Shown here one piece after another: positions 26,015 through 34,845 of a stretch of DNA of 38,243 bases (position 1 is the stretch's first letter; each line of letters opens with the position of its first letter). Source of the stretch: Bacteroidales bacterium (GTDB lineage: Bacteria > Bacteroidota > Bacteroidia > Bacteroidales > UBA932); contig JALCSU010000021.1 of assembly GCA_022653735.1 (NCBI GenBank), positions 1 to 38,243 on the forward strand. Reading direction: 5' to 3'. The notes below the pieces were generated by a model. It saw only the letters and a program-made list of their open reading frames with translations, was not told where the DNA came from and did no database searches. A program made the translations under genes and the position numbers.

Positions 26015-27298
26015 CTAAATGAAATTTGAAACGAATATGACGATGATGGCTATCGGGGCGATGTACCTTAGCAAGAAATAGATTACTTTGAAACTGCGCC
26101 TGTTGGCAGTTCCGCCGTTAGTTAGCTCATCCTGAACATCGGTCCGCTTCATCTTCCAGCCTACGAACAGCACTGCCAGCAAAGCTCCGAAAGTCAGCAG
26201 GACATTTGAGGAGAATGCGTCCACGAGGCCGAAAATCTTCGACGAGAACACGCTCGCGAGGCCAAGGGCCAGCACAATAAAGAACGTGAGCAGGCAGGCA
26301 AGAGAGCGACGGATTTTCAGTTCTTCGACCAAGAAAGCCACCCCGACTTCGATCAGGGAAACGCTGGAAGTCATTGCGGCAACGATTACCGAAAGAAAGA
26401 AAAGTGATGCTATGGCAGAGCCGACCCAGGATGCAGAAGGAGACATGGCAGAGAATACATGAGGCAGCGTCTGGAATATGAGTCCTGGCCCAGCGCTAGG
26501 TTCTATGCCCGCCGCAAATACCGCCGGCATTATGGCAAACCCCGCTAAGATAGCGAACAGGGTGTCCGCTATTGCCGTTCCTACCCCAGAAGAAACTATA
26601 TTCTCTTCTTTACTGACGTAGGATGAGTAGGTTATTATTATGCCCATTCCGAGCGACAGGGAGTAGAAGCTCTGCCCTAGAGCCGAGGCCACCATCCTGC
26701 CATTGAACTTCGAGAAGTCCGGCTTCACCAGATATTGAACCCCTTCCTTCGCACCAGGCATATTCAAAGAAAATATCGCTATGATGACTATGAGGCAGAA
26801 AAGCAATGGGATGGATAATTTGCTGAATTTCTCAATGCCTGCATTCACCCCGAATGCCACTATTATGCAAGAAAGGGCTAGGAATATGACGTTAAAGCCC
26901 AGAGCCGTCCACCCGTCTGGGTCGAACTCCCCGAACCTGAGCCCGAAAGACTCCACGAAATATTGCACCGACCAACCGCCTACAATGCTGTAGTAAGAGA
27001 CTATGATGGTCGGGGTCAGCACTGACAGCCAGCCAAGGACTTGCCAGAATGAGTGCGGGGCTAATTTTTTCATCGCACCAATGGCGTTTGCCCTGGTTCT
27101 TCTGCCAATGACCGATTCTGCGAAAAATATAGGCAGGGACATCAAGAAGGCGCAAAGAATATATATTAATATAAAAACTGCGCCTCCATATTCCCCCACC
27201 ATGTAGGGGAAACGCCAGAAATTACCCAGTCCTATTGCAGTGCCGGCCAAAGCCATTATCACTGCCGCCCTGCTTCCAAAACTCTCTCGTTTAGCCAT
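26015..27298 (-). CDS. Sodium:neurotransmitter symporter (NSS/SNF) family transporter, first of two
   Basis: The protein has 427 residues with 11-12 predicted membrane spans. TM1 motif GTAIGLGNFWRFPYMVGEYGG (about 18-38) is nearly identical to LeuT's GNFWRFP pattern. Other family blocks are ALGQSFYSLSLGMGIIITYSSYV and AMTSSVSLIEVGVAFLVEEL. A secondary sodium-coupled amino-acid or amine importer of the inner membrane is expected. It lies 62 bp after folA and its stop abuts the next gene's ATG. The 62-bp gap holds a weak hairpin (GCCCG/CGGGC, 27313-27336 region) with no T-run, so transcription probably continues through. Confidence 0.94.
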   Translation of the reverse strand: MAKRESFGSRAAVIMALAGTAIGLGNFWRFPYMVGEYGGAVFILIYILCAFLMSLPIFFAESVIGRRTRANAIGAMKKLAPHSFWQVLGWLSVLTPTIIVSYYSIVGGWSVQYFVESFGLRFGEFDPDGWTALGFNVIFLALSCIIVAFGVNAGIEKFSKLSIPLLFCLIVIIAIFSLNMPGAKEGVQYLVKPDFSKFNGRMVASALGQSFYSLSLGMGIIITYSSYVSKEENIVSSGVGTAIADTLFAILAGFAIMPAVFAAGIEPSAGPGLIFQTLPHVFSAMSPSASWVGSAIASLFFLSVIVAAMTSSVSLIEVGVAFLVEELKIRRSLACLLTFFIVLALGLASVFSSKIFGLVDAFSSNVLLTFGALLAVLFVGWKMKRTDVQDELTNGGTANRRSFKVIYFLLRYIAPIAIIVIFVSNFI

Positions 27299-27360
27299 AT
27301 ACGTTAAGTTCGTCTGCCCGTCCTTTTCGGGCCATGTCTCATCGCCTGGCAGGCTGGGGA

Positions 27361-27885
27361 TTACCTGCGGGCATAGATAGTGAAATTGAATTTATAACCT
27401 GTCTCAGGGTCGGTCTTTTCTTCCGACTGAAACGTGGGTTTCCATATTCCTTTATCAATCAAGGGAAAATAAGTGTCCGCATCCTCAATGTCTGCATGCA
27501 CGTGCGTGATGTAAAGCTTATCTGCGACAGGCAGCGCCTGGCGATAGGTCTCGCCCCCTCCCATAACGAACACTTTCGCATCAGGAGCGTTGCTGCCAGC
27601 AGCCTTCAAGCTATCTTCCGCCAGTTTGAGAGCCTCCTCCAGGCTCCCTGCAACCTTTACCCCCTCAGGCTTGTCAGACCATGGGAAAATTGAAATCACG
27701 ATGTTGTCCCTCTTCGGCAGCGGTTTCCCGCCTATTGACTTGAAGGTCATGTACCCCATTATCACTGGGCACCCGCTCGTTGTCGTGCGGAAATATTTCA
27801 TATCCTCAGCAATATGCCACAGCAGGGCATTGCTTTTCCCGATGGCATAATTATCGGCAATCGCCACTATGATGCATTTTTCCAT
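27361..27885 (-). CDS. folA: Dihydrofolate reductase
   Basis: The protein has 174 residues, normal for chromosomal DHFR. It reduces dihydrofolate to tetrahydrofolate with NADPH in the cytosol. Visible motifs are IVAIADNYAIGKSNALLWH at the N-terminus; HIAEDMKYFR with the catalytic acidic residue (Asp28); PVIMGYMTFKSIGGKPLP, where the usual MGRKTW becomes MGYMTF; and VFVMGGGETYRQALPVADKLYITHVHA, the NADPH-binding GG and following helix. The usual partner thyA is not beside it. It lies 30 bp after the endonuclease-fold gene and 62 bp before the transporters, on the same strand. Confidence 0.96.
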   Translation of the reverse strand: MEKCIIVAIADNYAIGKSNALLWHIAEDMKYFRTTTSGCPVIMGYMTFKSIGGKPLPKRDNIVISIFPWSDKPEGVKVAGSLEEALKLAEDSLKAAGSNAPDAKVFVMGGGETYRQALPVADKLYITHVHADIEDADTYFPLIDKGIWKPTFQSEEKTDPETGYKFNFTIYARR

Positions 27886-27915
27886 AACTCAATAGCTTTT
27901 CAAGAATATTCTAAA

Positions 27916-28824
27916 TTATTTTTTGACGGACGTGGTTCCAACTTTGCCCTTCGCATTAACCAGGAATGCATTTACATCGAAGTCAGAGAACACCGGGTAG
28001 TGATCCGAGATGTAAGGAACATCGTATTTGCCCTTGCTTACTATCTTGAAAGACTTCGCGATGGCGTTCCTGTAGAAAATGTGGTCGAACCTGCCGGAGA
28101 GCGAGGCATTCCCAAAGCCATTGCAGGTCACACCTAAGTCGGGTTTTCTAGCGGTAAGCTCGGCACTGGAAAGATAGTCTGACAATGGCCTGAGGCCCTT
28201 ATCTCCGGTAATCATGCTGAAATCGCCTGTAAGAAAGACGAAGGCATCATCGCCTGCTATCTCTTTGATTTTGCTCGTCATTAGATTGGAGGACTCGAGC
28301 CGGGTTGTTGCGCTTCTGGAATCGAACTGGGTGTTGAAAACGAAGAAAATCAAGCCAGATTTCTTAAAGCGTAGCTTAAGCCAGGTCGCATGGCAGATGC
28401 TCGCCGTATCCCATCCTGCAGTCTCTTCCTGCTGATTTTTGTTCAGCCAGAAATAACCGTAATCGAGCAGCTCGAATTTGTCTGCCCTGAAGAAGATAGG
28501 GTTGTCATTATTCTTAAGGCTCTCATCTACAGTCCCAGGTTTCGTGCTTCTGTCCACTATCTGGTACTCGGGCATTTCGGCCATGAATGCCAATTTGTGA
28601 GCGTAAGATGCCTCTTGGAAGCCGATTACGTCTGGTTGCTGCTTCTTGACGGCCTTCACCGCCGAAATCTTTCTTGCGCTCCAGCTGAGATTTCCCGTGT
28701 CGGATGCCTGCTGAAGCCTTACATTGAAAGACATCACTCGCAGATGATCTGTCTTCGCCAAGGCAGGGATGGCCAGGGCGAAGACAGAAAATGCTGCGGC
28801 GATGAAAATAAATATTTTCCTCAT
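27916..28824 (-). CDS. Exported endonuclease/exonuclease/phosphatase-fold protein with altered motifs
   Basis: The protein has 302 residues with a signal peptide (1-23, IPALA). The fold is shown by MSFNVR (Asn34), QPDVIGFQEA (Glu71), FNTQFD (163-168), TGDFS (199-203), RFDHIF (Asp247) and SDHYPVFSDF (Asp274, His275). Relatives hydrolyse phosphodiesters or phosphomonoesters, and in Bacteroidota exported members are common beside glycosidases. Two positions differ from the usual signature: NTHxD is NTQFD (His to Gln at 166) and GDFN is GDFS (Asn to Ser at 203), so activity or specificity may be changed. The metal-binding Glu and catalytic Asp-His are kept. It is 13 bp downstream of the GH97 gene, suggesting joint periplasmic work. 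The substrate is unknown. Confidence 0.88.
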   Translation of the reverse strand: MRKIFIFIAAAFSVFALAIPALAKTDHLRVMSFNVRLQQASDTGNLSWSARKISAVKAVKKQQPDVIGFQEASYAHKLAFMAEMPEYQIVDRSTKPGTVDESLKNNDNPIFFRADKFELLDYGYFWLNKNQQEETAGWDTASICHATWLKLRFKKSGLIFFVFNTQFDSRSATTRLESSNLMTSKIKEIAGDDAFVFLTGDFSMITGDKGLRPLSDYLSSAELTARKPDLGVTCNGFGNASLSGRFDHIFYRNAIAKSFKIVSKGKYDVPYISDHYPVFSDFDVNAFLVNAKGKVGTTSVKK

Positions 28825-28837
28825 TAGTTAGTTATTT

Positions 28838-30826
28838 CTATTTGATTATGGCTGCCCAGCCACCGCCTGGAGCCATGTGAATCTTCACTTTGCCGTCCGC
28901 AGGCATAGTGAAAGTGACTTTCTTGTAGTCCCTTGCAGCCCTGTCGGCATTTATTCCATCCTGGAAAGCAGTGACTGTGCCACCGCCGATGAAACTCAGG
29001 TCGAGCGTGAGGTCGCGGGCGTTCCAGTTTGTCAATGCACCGACATACCATGTATTGCCTTTGCGGCGAGCCACGGCAACATACTGCCCGATTTCTCCGC
29101 ACACAGGAACGGTCTCGTCCCAAGTGGTAGGGAAGCTGGCGATGAACTCGGTGCATTCTGGCTCATTCATATAATTGCTAGGAGAGTCGCAGAGCATCGT
29201 TAGAGGAGCGTAGAATATGGCATATTCCCCAAGCTGATGGCATCGAGTACCAGGGCTCATAGGTTCTGAATTTATCGGCCTGTAGTTGCTCTTCGTGGCG
29301 TTTCTCATCGCACCTTGCGTGTAGTCTAATGAACCAGCGGCCATTCTTATGAAAGGAATGGTAACATCATAGTCGACTTCTGGATGATCATTCAGGTTGC
29401 CCCATTTCATCTGCTCCAGTCCAGCCACGCCCTCGAAATTCAGTACGTTAGGATAGGCTCTCTGGAGGCCGGCAGGCTTGAAGGCTCCGTGGAAGTCGAT
29501 CAGGAGGTGGTATTTCGCTGCTGTCTTTGCCACATCTTCGAAGAATTCGACTGCTTTCTGGTCGTCTCTGTTCATGAAATCTACCTTGAAGCCTTTGATG
29601 CCCATTTCGGAGAAATGCTTGCAGACACCCTCGATGTCTCTTTCTACGGCTTTGTATCCGGCCCAGAGAATCAGGCCGACGTTCTTGCTGTTCGCATAGC
29701 TCACGAGCTCTTCCAAATTGATTTCAGGGATTACCTGGAACAGGTCAGCCTTCTTGTTCACTGCCCAGCCTTCGTCAAGTATGACGTATTCGATGCCGTG
29801 TGCAGCGGCGAAGTCAATGTAATACTTATATGTCTCGTTGTTGATCCCTGCCCTGAAGTCTACTCCGTACAGGTTCCAATCATTCCACCAGTCCCATGCG
29901 ACTTTCCCTGGGCGCACCCAGCTGAAATCTGAGCCAGCGGCTTGAGGACGGCCAAGAAGCCACGTGAAATCCAGATTAGTAAGGTCTTTTGCTTCAGGAA
30001 CCACGCTAATTATTCGCCATGGGAATGACTGGCCCGCCTGAGCTTTAGCAATGTAGTTTTCAAAGCTGGTGACGGTGATTTCCAGATTGTTATGCCCGCC
30101 TTGTTCCTCTGTCTCAGGGTAAGGAGTGAAAACGCCCTTGAGAGACGTAGAGCCACCATTGAGATACATTCCCGGATAGTTATAAAGATCGGATTCCGTG
30201 ATGCAGACCTTTATTCCATTGTCGGCGTCCACTACGAGTGGAAGGAAGGCAAGCCTCTTTGGATTGGTTTGGGAAAGGGCCACGTGCTCGTAGTAATTCT
30301 CGAACGAGTTATGGAACTGCTGCTCGAATGTGTCGTATTTTTCTCTTACGTAAGGAATCCATGTGTTCCAGTCCTTCGCAAAAGAGAATTCGGCCTGCTC
30401 GCCCATCACTTCGTAGCTGCCTTTTTTCGCAGTGGAAACGAAACGGTAGGCCAGGCCTTTATCGTAGGCTCTGAACTCGATTTCGTACTTCTTGTATTTG
30501 AGCGTAAGATAATTATAGACGTCATCAACAGTCTTTTTCGTGTATTGTGACGCTACCAGGCCGGGGTTATTCACCTTCCCCGTCTTGATGGAAGCTTTCT
30601 TGTCGCTGCCGAAGACAGTGCCGTCGGAAAGAGTCATCGAAATCTCTGAAGGCTTCAGAATCTCGGTGCCATCATATGTCACCGAATACGTTACCTTCGA
30701 GCCAGAAGTAACTTCTACTTTCAGTTTGCCATCTGGAGATGTAAGCGTGGATGTTTTTTCTGCCATTGCCGAAAGAGGCATTGTTAAGGCTAAAATGGAT
30801 GCGGTTAAAAATAATGTTGCTTTCAT
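28838..30826 (-). CDS. Glycoside hydrolase family 97 (retaining, alpha-galactosidase-like type)
   Basis: The protein has 662 residues, as usual for GH97, with a signal peptide (1-22, LSAMA) and probable periplasmic location. The N-terminal beta-supersandwich (25-280) is followed by a catalytic TIM barrel (DFSWVRPGKVAWDWWNDWN, YVILDEGWA, GLILWAGYK, GIKGFKVDFMNRDD, LLIDFHGAFKPAG, NVLNFEGVAGLEQMKW) and a C-terminal beta domain. GH97 has two mechanistic groups: inverting alpha-glucosidases (SusB) and retaining enzymes with an Asp nucleophile (BtGH97b, Asp415). Here Asp416 in KVDFM fits the retaining group, with Glu465 (NFEGVAG) the probable acid/base, so alpha-galactosidase-type activity is more likely than SusB-like activity. 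It is 15 bp after mutS and is not linked to the SusCD operon. Confidence 0.93.
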   Translation of the reverse strand: MKATLFLTASILALTMPLSAMAEKTSTLTSPDGKLKVEVTSGSKVTYSVTYDGTEILKPSEISMTLSDGTVFGSDKKASIKTGKVNNPGLVASQYTKKTVDDVYNYLTLKYKKYEIEFRAYDKGLAYRFVSTAKKGSYEVMGEQAEFSFAKDWNTWIPYVREKYDTFEQQFHNSFENYYEHVALSQTNPKRLAFLPLVVDADNGIKVCITESDLYNYPGMYLNGGSTSLKGVFTPYPETEEQGGHNNLEITVTSFENYIAKAQAGQSFPWRIISVVPEAKDLTNLDFTWLLGRPQAAGSDFSWVRPGKVAWDWWNDWNLYGVDFRAGINNETYKYYIDFAAAHGIEYVILDEGWAVNKKADLFQVIPEINLEELVSYANSKNVGLILWAGYKAVERDIEGVCKHFSEMGIKGFKVDFMNRDDQKAVEFFEDVAKTAAKYHLLIDFHGAFKPAGLQRAYPNVLNFEGVAGLEQMKWGNLNDHPEVDYDVTIPFIRMAAGSLDYTQGAMRNATKSNYRPINSEPMSPGTRCHQLGEYAIFYAPLTMLCDSPSNYMNEPECTEFIASFPTTWDETVPVCGEIGQYVAVARRKGNTWYVGALTNWNARDLTLDLSFIGGGTVTAFQDGINADRAARDYKKVTFTMPADGKVKIHMAPGGGWAAIIK

Positions 30827-30841
30827 GATTTTATGAATATA

Positions 30842-33478
30842 TTATATTCCTAATTCTTCCTTCATGCTCCTGAGCAAATCAAAGGCTTGCATCGGGGTCA
30901 TGTTGTTGAGGTCTGCGGCGGCCAGCTTGTCTCGTAATGACGACAAGGTCGGATCGTCCAGCTGGAAAATCGACAATTGCAGGCTTCCGTCGCTTTCCAG
31001 AGTGCCCTCCTTCGTCTGCACAGGTTTCTTAAGGGCATTCTTGCTGCGAGTCACGATTGTCTGCGAATCGTTGGCTTCCAATGATTTCAGGGTCTTTTCC
31101 GCACTCTCTATCACTTCTCTCGGCATGCCTGCCATTCGGGCTACATGGATTCCGAAGCTATGAGCCGTTCCGCCTTCTTTCAGTTTGCGCAAGAATATCA
31201 CCTGCGTGCCGACCTCCTTCACTTCGATGTGGAAGTTCTTGATGCGGGGGTAGATGCCTTCCAAGTCGTTCAGTTCATGATAGTGCGTAGCGAAGAGCGT
31301 CTTAGCGCCTTTGCCATATTCGTGAATATATTCAACGATAGCTCTGGCTATGGACATTCCGTCGTAGGTTGATGTGCCTCTGCCGATTTCGTCCAGCAGC
31401 ACCAGTGAGCGAGCAGAGAGATTGTGCAGAATCATTGATGTTTCCAGCATCTCCACCATGAAGGTCGATTCCCCTCTGGAAATGTTGTCCGATGCGCCTA
31501 CTCTCGTGAATATCTTGTCGAAGTATCCGATTTTTGCGCTTTGCGCTGGCACGAAAGAGCCAATTTGCGCAAGCAGCACGATGAGGGCGGTTTGGCGCAG
31601 AAGGGCAGATTTTCCCGCCATGTTAGGGCCAGTCAGGATGATTATCTGTTGCGTTTTGTTGTCCAGATAGACATCGTTCGGGACATATTCTTCTCCTGGT
31701 GGCATCAGGGTTTCAATCACGGGATGCCTTCCAGCCTTGATGTCCAATGAATATTCCTTTGTCATCTGTGGCCGGTTGTACTTGCTGGTCAGTGCAAGGC
31801 GCGCAAATCCAGCAAGCACGTCCAGACGCGCCAAAATGCGGCTGTTATTCTGGATGGCTGCTATTCCGCCTTGGATTTTCGCTACCAGCTCTCCGTAAAT
31901 CTTCGTCTCCAGCTCGTAAATTCGCTCCTCTGCAGTGAGAATCTTTTCCTCATATTCCTTCAACTCTTCGGTTATGTACCTTTCAGCGCTCACCAGGGTC
32001 TGCTTACGCACCCACTGCGGAGGAACGAGATCCTTGAAAGTGTTGCGCACCTCGATATAATAACCAAAAACGTTGTTGTAGCCTATCTTGAGGGAGGATA
32101 TTCCCGTCTTTTCGGCCTCTCGCTTTTGCAGATTCAGGAGATAGTCCTTGCCACCAGAGGAGATGTTCCTAAGCTCATCCAGTTCTGAATTCACCCCTTG
32201 CGCTATCACTTCGCCCTTGCCTAGCATGGCCGCCGGCTCTGCCGCAAGGGTGTTTCGTATGGACTCAAGCAGGCTGGAGCAGTCTTTCATCTTGGCCATC
32301 ATGTCGTCCAAGACACTCACTCCGTGATTCTTGCAAATCTCCGAAATAGGAACCATTCGCTCCAGGCCGCGTCCGAGCTGGATTATCTCTCGTGGCAGGA
32401 TCTTCCCTGCAGCGGCCCTTGAGATTATTCTCTCCAAGTCTCCAAGGTCTCCCAGATAGCTTTGGACTTTGTCCAGATCATCTCCAGCTTCCACGAAATG
32501 CTGAACCACATCGTAGCGGCTGTCTAGTTCTTTGACATCCATCACCGGCATAGCCAGCCAGCTACGCAAAAGCCTTGCGCCCATAGGGGAGGAACATTTA
32601 TCTATCACGTTGATGAGCGGCACTCCGTCTTGACCTGCGGCCTGGAACAGCTCCAGGTTGCGAATCGTGAATTTGTCCATCCAGACGAAATGATCTTCGT
32701 CTATCCTGGAGATGGAGCAAATGTTTTTGAGTCCGGTGTGCTGAGTCTGCTCTAGGTAAACCATCAAGGCACCTGCGGCGCAAATTCCTAGAGGATACCT
32801 GTCTACCGCAAAGCCTTTCAGGGAGTTTACCTGGAACTGTTTCTTCAGTTTTTCCTCGGCTGCGTCGTACACGAAGGCCCATTCCTCGATAGTGGAAACG
32901 TAAAGACTCTCGCCGAAACGCTCCTTGACGCCTTTCTCGTATCCCCTTTGGACGACTATTTCTTTAGGATTCAGAGACGAGATGAGAGTGCCTATGTATT
33001 CTAACGAACCTTGAGAAATCTGGAAAGTGCCAGTTGAAACATCCAGGAAGGCTATTCCCGCCTGGTCTTTGTCGAAGGCAAGGCCAGCCAAGAAGTTATT
33101 TTCTTTCTGGTTCAGCAGCTGCTCGTTGAATGCAACGCCAGGAGTCACGAGCTCCGTCACTCCTCGTTTCACGAGCTTCTTGGCGAATTTTGGGTCTTCC
33201 AGCTGGTCGCAGACCGCTACTTTGTAGCCTGCGCGAACGAGTTTTGGCAGATACATGTCTATGGCATGATGTGGGAATCCAGCCATCTCGATGTAGCCTT
33301 TGTCGCCATTGGATTTCCTGGTAAGCACTATGCCTAAGACCTTGCTGGTGAGCACGGCATCATCGGCGTAGGACTCGTAGAAGTCGCCCACGCGATAAAG
33401 CAGCACGGCCTCTGGGTGCTGTGCCTTCACAGAAAAGAATTGTTTTATTAGAGGGGTGTCCTCTGCCGTTTTTGCCAT
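30842..33478 (-). CDS. mutS: DNA mismatch repair protein MutS
   Basis: Starting at the ATG at 33478 (MAKTAEDTPLIKQFF) the protein has 878 residues; the seven-residue upstream extension is not typical. MutS finds base mismatches and calls MutL. The mismatch-reading Phe-X-Glu is present (GDFYESY, about residue 33). The lever and clamp region is followed by the ATPase with Walker A GPNMAGKS (about 616-623) and Walker B DEIGRGTSTYDG (about 695-706). THYHEL is also present. C-terminal region residues (MTPMQAFDLLRSMKEEL) match MutS1 tails. It is the first gene of the seven-gene minus-strand run and divergent from the glycosyltransferase gene. Confidence 0.97.
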   Translation of the reverse strand: MAKTAEDTPLIKQFFSVKAQHPEAVLLYRVGDFYESYADDAVLTSKVLGIVLTRKSNGDKGYIEMAGFPHHAIDMYLPKLVRAGYKVAVCDQLEDPKFAKKLVKRGVTELVTPGVAFNEQLLNQKENNFLAGLAFDKDQAGIAFLDVSTGTFQISQGSLEYIGTLISSLNPKEIVVQRGYEKGVKERFGESLYVSTIEEWAFVYDAAEEKLKKQFQVNSLKGFAVDRYPLGICAAGALMVYLEQTQHTGLKNICSISRIDEDHFVWMDKFTIRNLELFQAAGQDGVPLINVIDKCSSPMGARLLRSWLAMPVMDVKELDSRYDVVQHFVEAGDDLDKVQSYLGDLGDLERIISRAAAGKILPREIIQLGRGLERMVPISEICKNHGVSVLDDMMAKMKDCSSLLESIRNTLAAEPAAMLGKGEVIAQGVNSELDELRNISSGGKDYLLNLQKREAEKTGISSLKIGYNNVFGYYIEVRNTFKDLVPPQWVRKQTLVSAERYITEELKEYEEKILTAEERIYELETKIYGELVAKIQGGIAAIQNNSRILARLDVLAGFARLALTSKYNRPQMTKEYSLDIKAGRHPVIETLMPPGEEYVPNDVYLDNKTQQIIILTGPNMAGKSALLRQTALIVLLAQIGSFVPAQSAKIGYFDKIFTRVGASDNISRGESTFMVEMLETSMILHNLSARSLVLLDEIGRGTSTYDGMSIARAIVEYIHEYGKGAKTLFATHYHELNDLEGIYPRIKNFHIEVKEVGTQVIFLRKLKEGGTAHSFGIHVARMAGMPREVIESAEKTLKSLEANDSQTIVTRSKNALKKPVQTKEGTLESDGSLQLSIFQLDDPTLSSLRDKLAAADLNNMTPMQAFDLLRSMKEELGI

Positions 33479-33496
33479 ACCTTGTAGTAAGTAACA

Positions 33497-33534
33497 CAAA
33501 ATTAAGAATTTTTGCGATAAAGTTATTAACTTTG
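33497..33534. promoter_or_regulatory. Divergent promoter region between mutS and the glycosyltransferase gene
   Basis: Two full TAnnTTTG matches lie in the 74-bp gap: TAATTTTG on the minus strand (33497-33504, 18 nt before the mutS ATG) and TAACTTTG on the plus strand (33527-33534, 18 nt before the ATG at 33553). The symmetric placement supports both as -7 elements. I do not find convincing TTTG -33 elements at 19-21 nt. Confidence 0.45.
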
Positions 33535-33552
33535 AACATTTGCGAGCCGAAA

Positions 33553-34845
33553 ATGAAAAGAGTCCTGATAATCACTTATTACTGGCCGCCTATGGGTGGC
33601 TCAGGAGTCCAGAGATGGGTCAAATTCTCGAAATATCTGCCTTCTGAGGGATGGCAGCCGGTGGTGTACACGCCAGAGAATCCGGACCTGTCCGTAACTG
33701 ATAAGTCTCTTCTGGCGGAAATCCCGAAGGAGGCGGAAATCATCAAGCGGCACATTACGGAGCCTTACGGCGTTTACAGGAAGCTGACAGGCGCTGGAAA
33801 GGACGGAGGGGAAGTGAATCCTATCCACGGCGGCCCTAAGACATTCAAGCAGAAGGTGTCTCTCTTCATTCGAGGCAATTTTTTCATTCCAGACCCCCGC
33901 GTATGGTGGGTCCGTCCATCGGTGCGCTTTCTGAAGGAATACCTGAAAGACCATCCGGTAGACATGATCGTAACCACCGGTCCGCCACATTCAATGCATC
34001 TGATAGGGCTGAAGCTTCACAAGGCGACGGGAATCCCGTGGATTGCGGATTTCCGTGATCCCTGGACCAAGATATTCTATTATAAGCATCTGGAATTGAC
34101 CAAGTTCTCGGATAAAAGGTACCACAAGCTAGAGAAGTGTGTCTTGGATTCGGCTACTAGGGTATTGGCTGTTTCTCCAAATGTCCAAGCTGATTTCCAG
34201 GCAATGACATCTACGCCGGTGGAACTTATCACGAACGGTTATGATGACACTGATTATTTGGAAGATTTCGATAGGGACGAGAATTTCAACGTAACCCATA
34301 CTGGTCTTTTTGCTTCGGCAGGCAACCCAGTCACGCTCTGGAAGGTGCTTGGGGAGAAATGCTCGGCAGATCCTGAGTTCAAGAGAGCCTTGAAAATCAG
34401 GCTCGTAGGAAAGACTGACAAAGAGATTATAAATTCGATAGAGGTTTTCGGCTTGAAAGAAAATCTACATGATTTCGGATACCAAAGTCACGAGACAGCT
34501 GTTCGAGAACAGCGAAATGCCTCTTTCTTGATTCTTCCTCTTAGGAAAGAGCCTGAATATGCTTCTGTGCTGCCAGGAAAATTATTCGAGTACATTGCAT
34601 CACGCCGCCCTATCCTTGGAATCGGGCAGACAGATAGCGCCATGGCAAAATTCGTGTCGGATACTAGTTCTGGAGTGGTCTATGACTGGGATGATGAGAA
34701 GAAAATCAAGGCCTGGGTGGATTTTTGCTGGAATGAATTTACCAATGACGAATTGAACGACAATACATCCGATATCTCTAAATATTCCAGAAAGAGCTTG
34801 ACGAAAGAATTGGTGAAATTAATGGAATCTCTCATCAATAAATGA
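33553..34845 (+). CDS. GT4-like glycosyltransferase
   Basis: The ATG at 33553 gives the typical N-terminus MKRVLIITYYWPPMGGSGVQ; a longer frame from 33421 would overlap mutS and precede the promoter. The protein has 430 residues with a GT-B layout. The acceptor half has the glycine-rich GGSGVQRWVKFSKYLP loop. The donor half has RLVGKTDKEI, an HDFGYQSHETAV segment, and PEYASVLPGKLFEYIASRRPILGIG, the GT4-like nucleotide-sugar site with Glu. It likely acts on the cytoplasmic face in surface-glycan or glycoconjugate assembly; donor and acceptor are unknown. The stop TGA overlaps the ATG of the YfhO-family gene (ATGA), so the two are translationally coupled, in line with a shared glycan-assembly role. 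Confidence 0.88.
   Translation: MKRVLIITYYWPPMGGSGVQRWVKFSKYLPSEGWQPVVYTPENPDLSVTDKSLLAEIPKEAEIIKRHITEPYGVYRKLTGAGKDGGEVNPIHGGPKTFKQKVSLFIRGNFFIPDPRVWWVRPSVRFLKEYLKDHPVDMIVTTGPPHSMHLIGLKLHKATGIPWIADFRDPWTKIFYYKHLELTKFSDKRYHKLEKCVLDSATRVLAVSPNVQADFQAMTSTPVELITNGYDDTDYLEDFDRDENFNVTHTGLFASAGNPVTLWKVLGEKCSADPEFKRALKIRLVGKTDKEIINSIEVFGLKENLHDFGYQSHETAVREQRNASFLILPLRKEPEYASVLPGKLFEYIASRRPILGIGQTDSAMAKFVSDTSSGVVYDWDDEKKIKAWVDFCWNEFTNDELNDNTSDISKYSRKSLTKELVKLMESLINK

Noticed and set aside
27299..27360. Possible terminator between folA and the first NSS gene
   Set aside because: The hairpin has only a 5-bp stem and no T-run, so I do not call it.
33421..33552. N-terminal extension of the glycosyltransferase
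   Set aside because: It would overlap the divergent mutS start and lie upstream of the candidate promoter; the GT4-like N-terminus begins at 33553.
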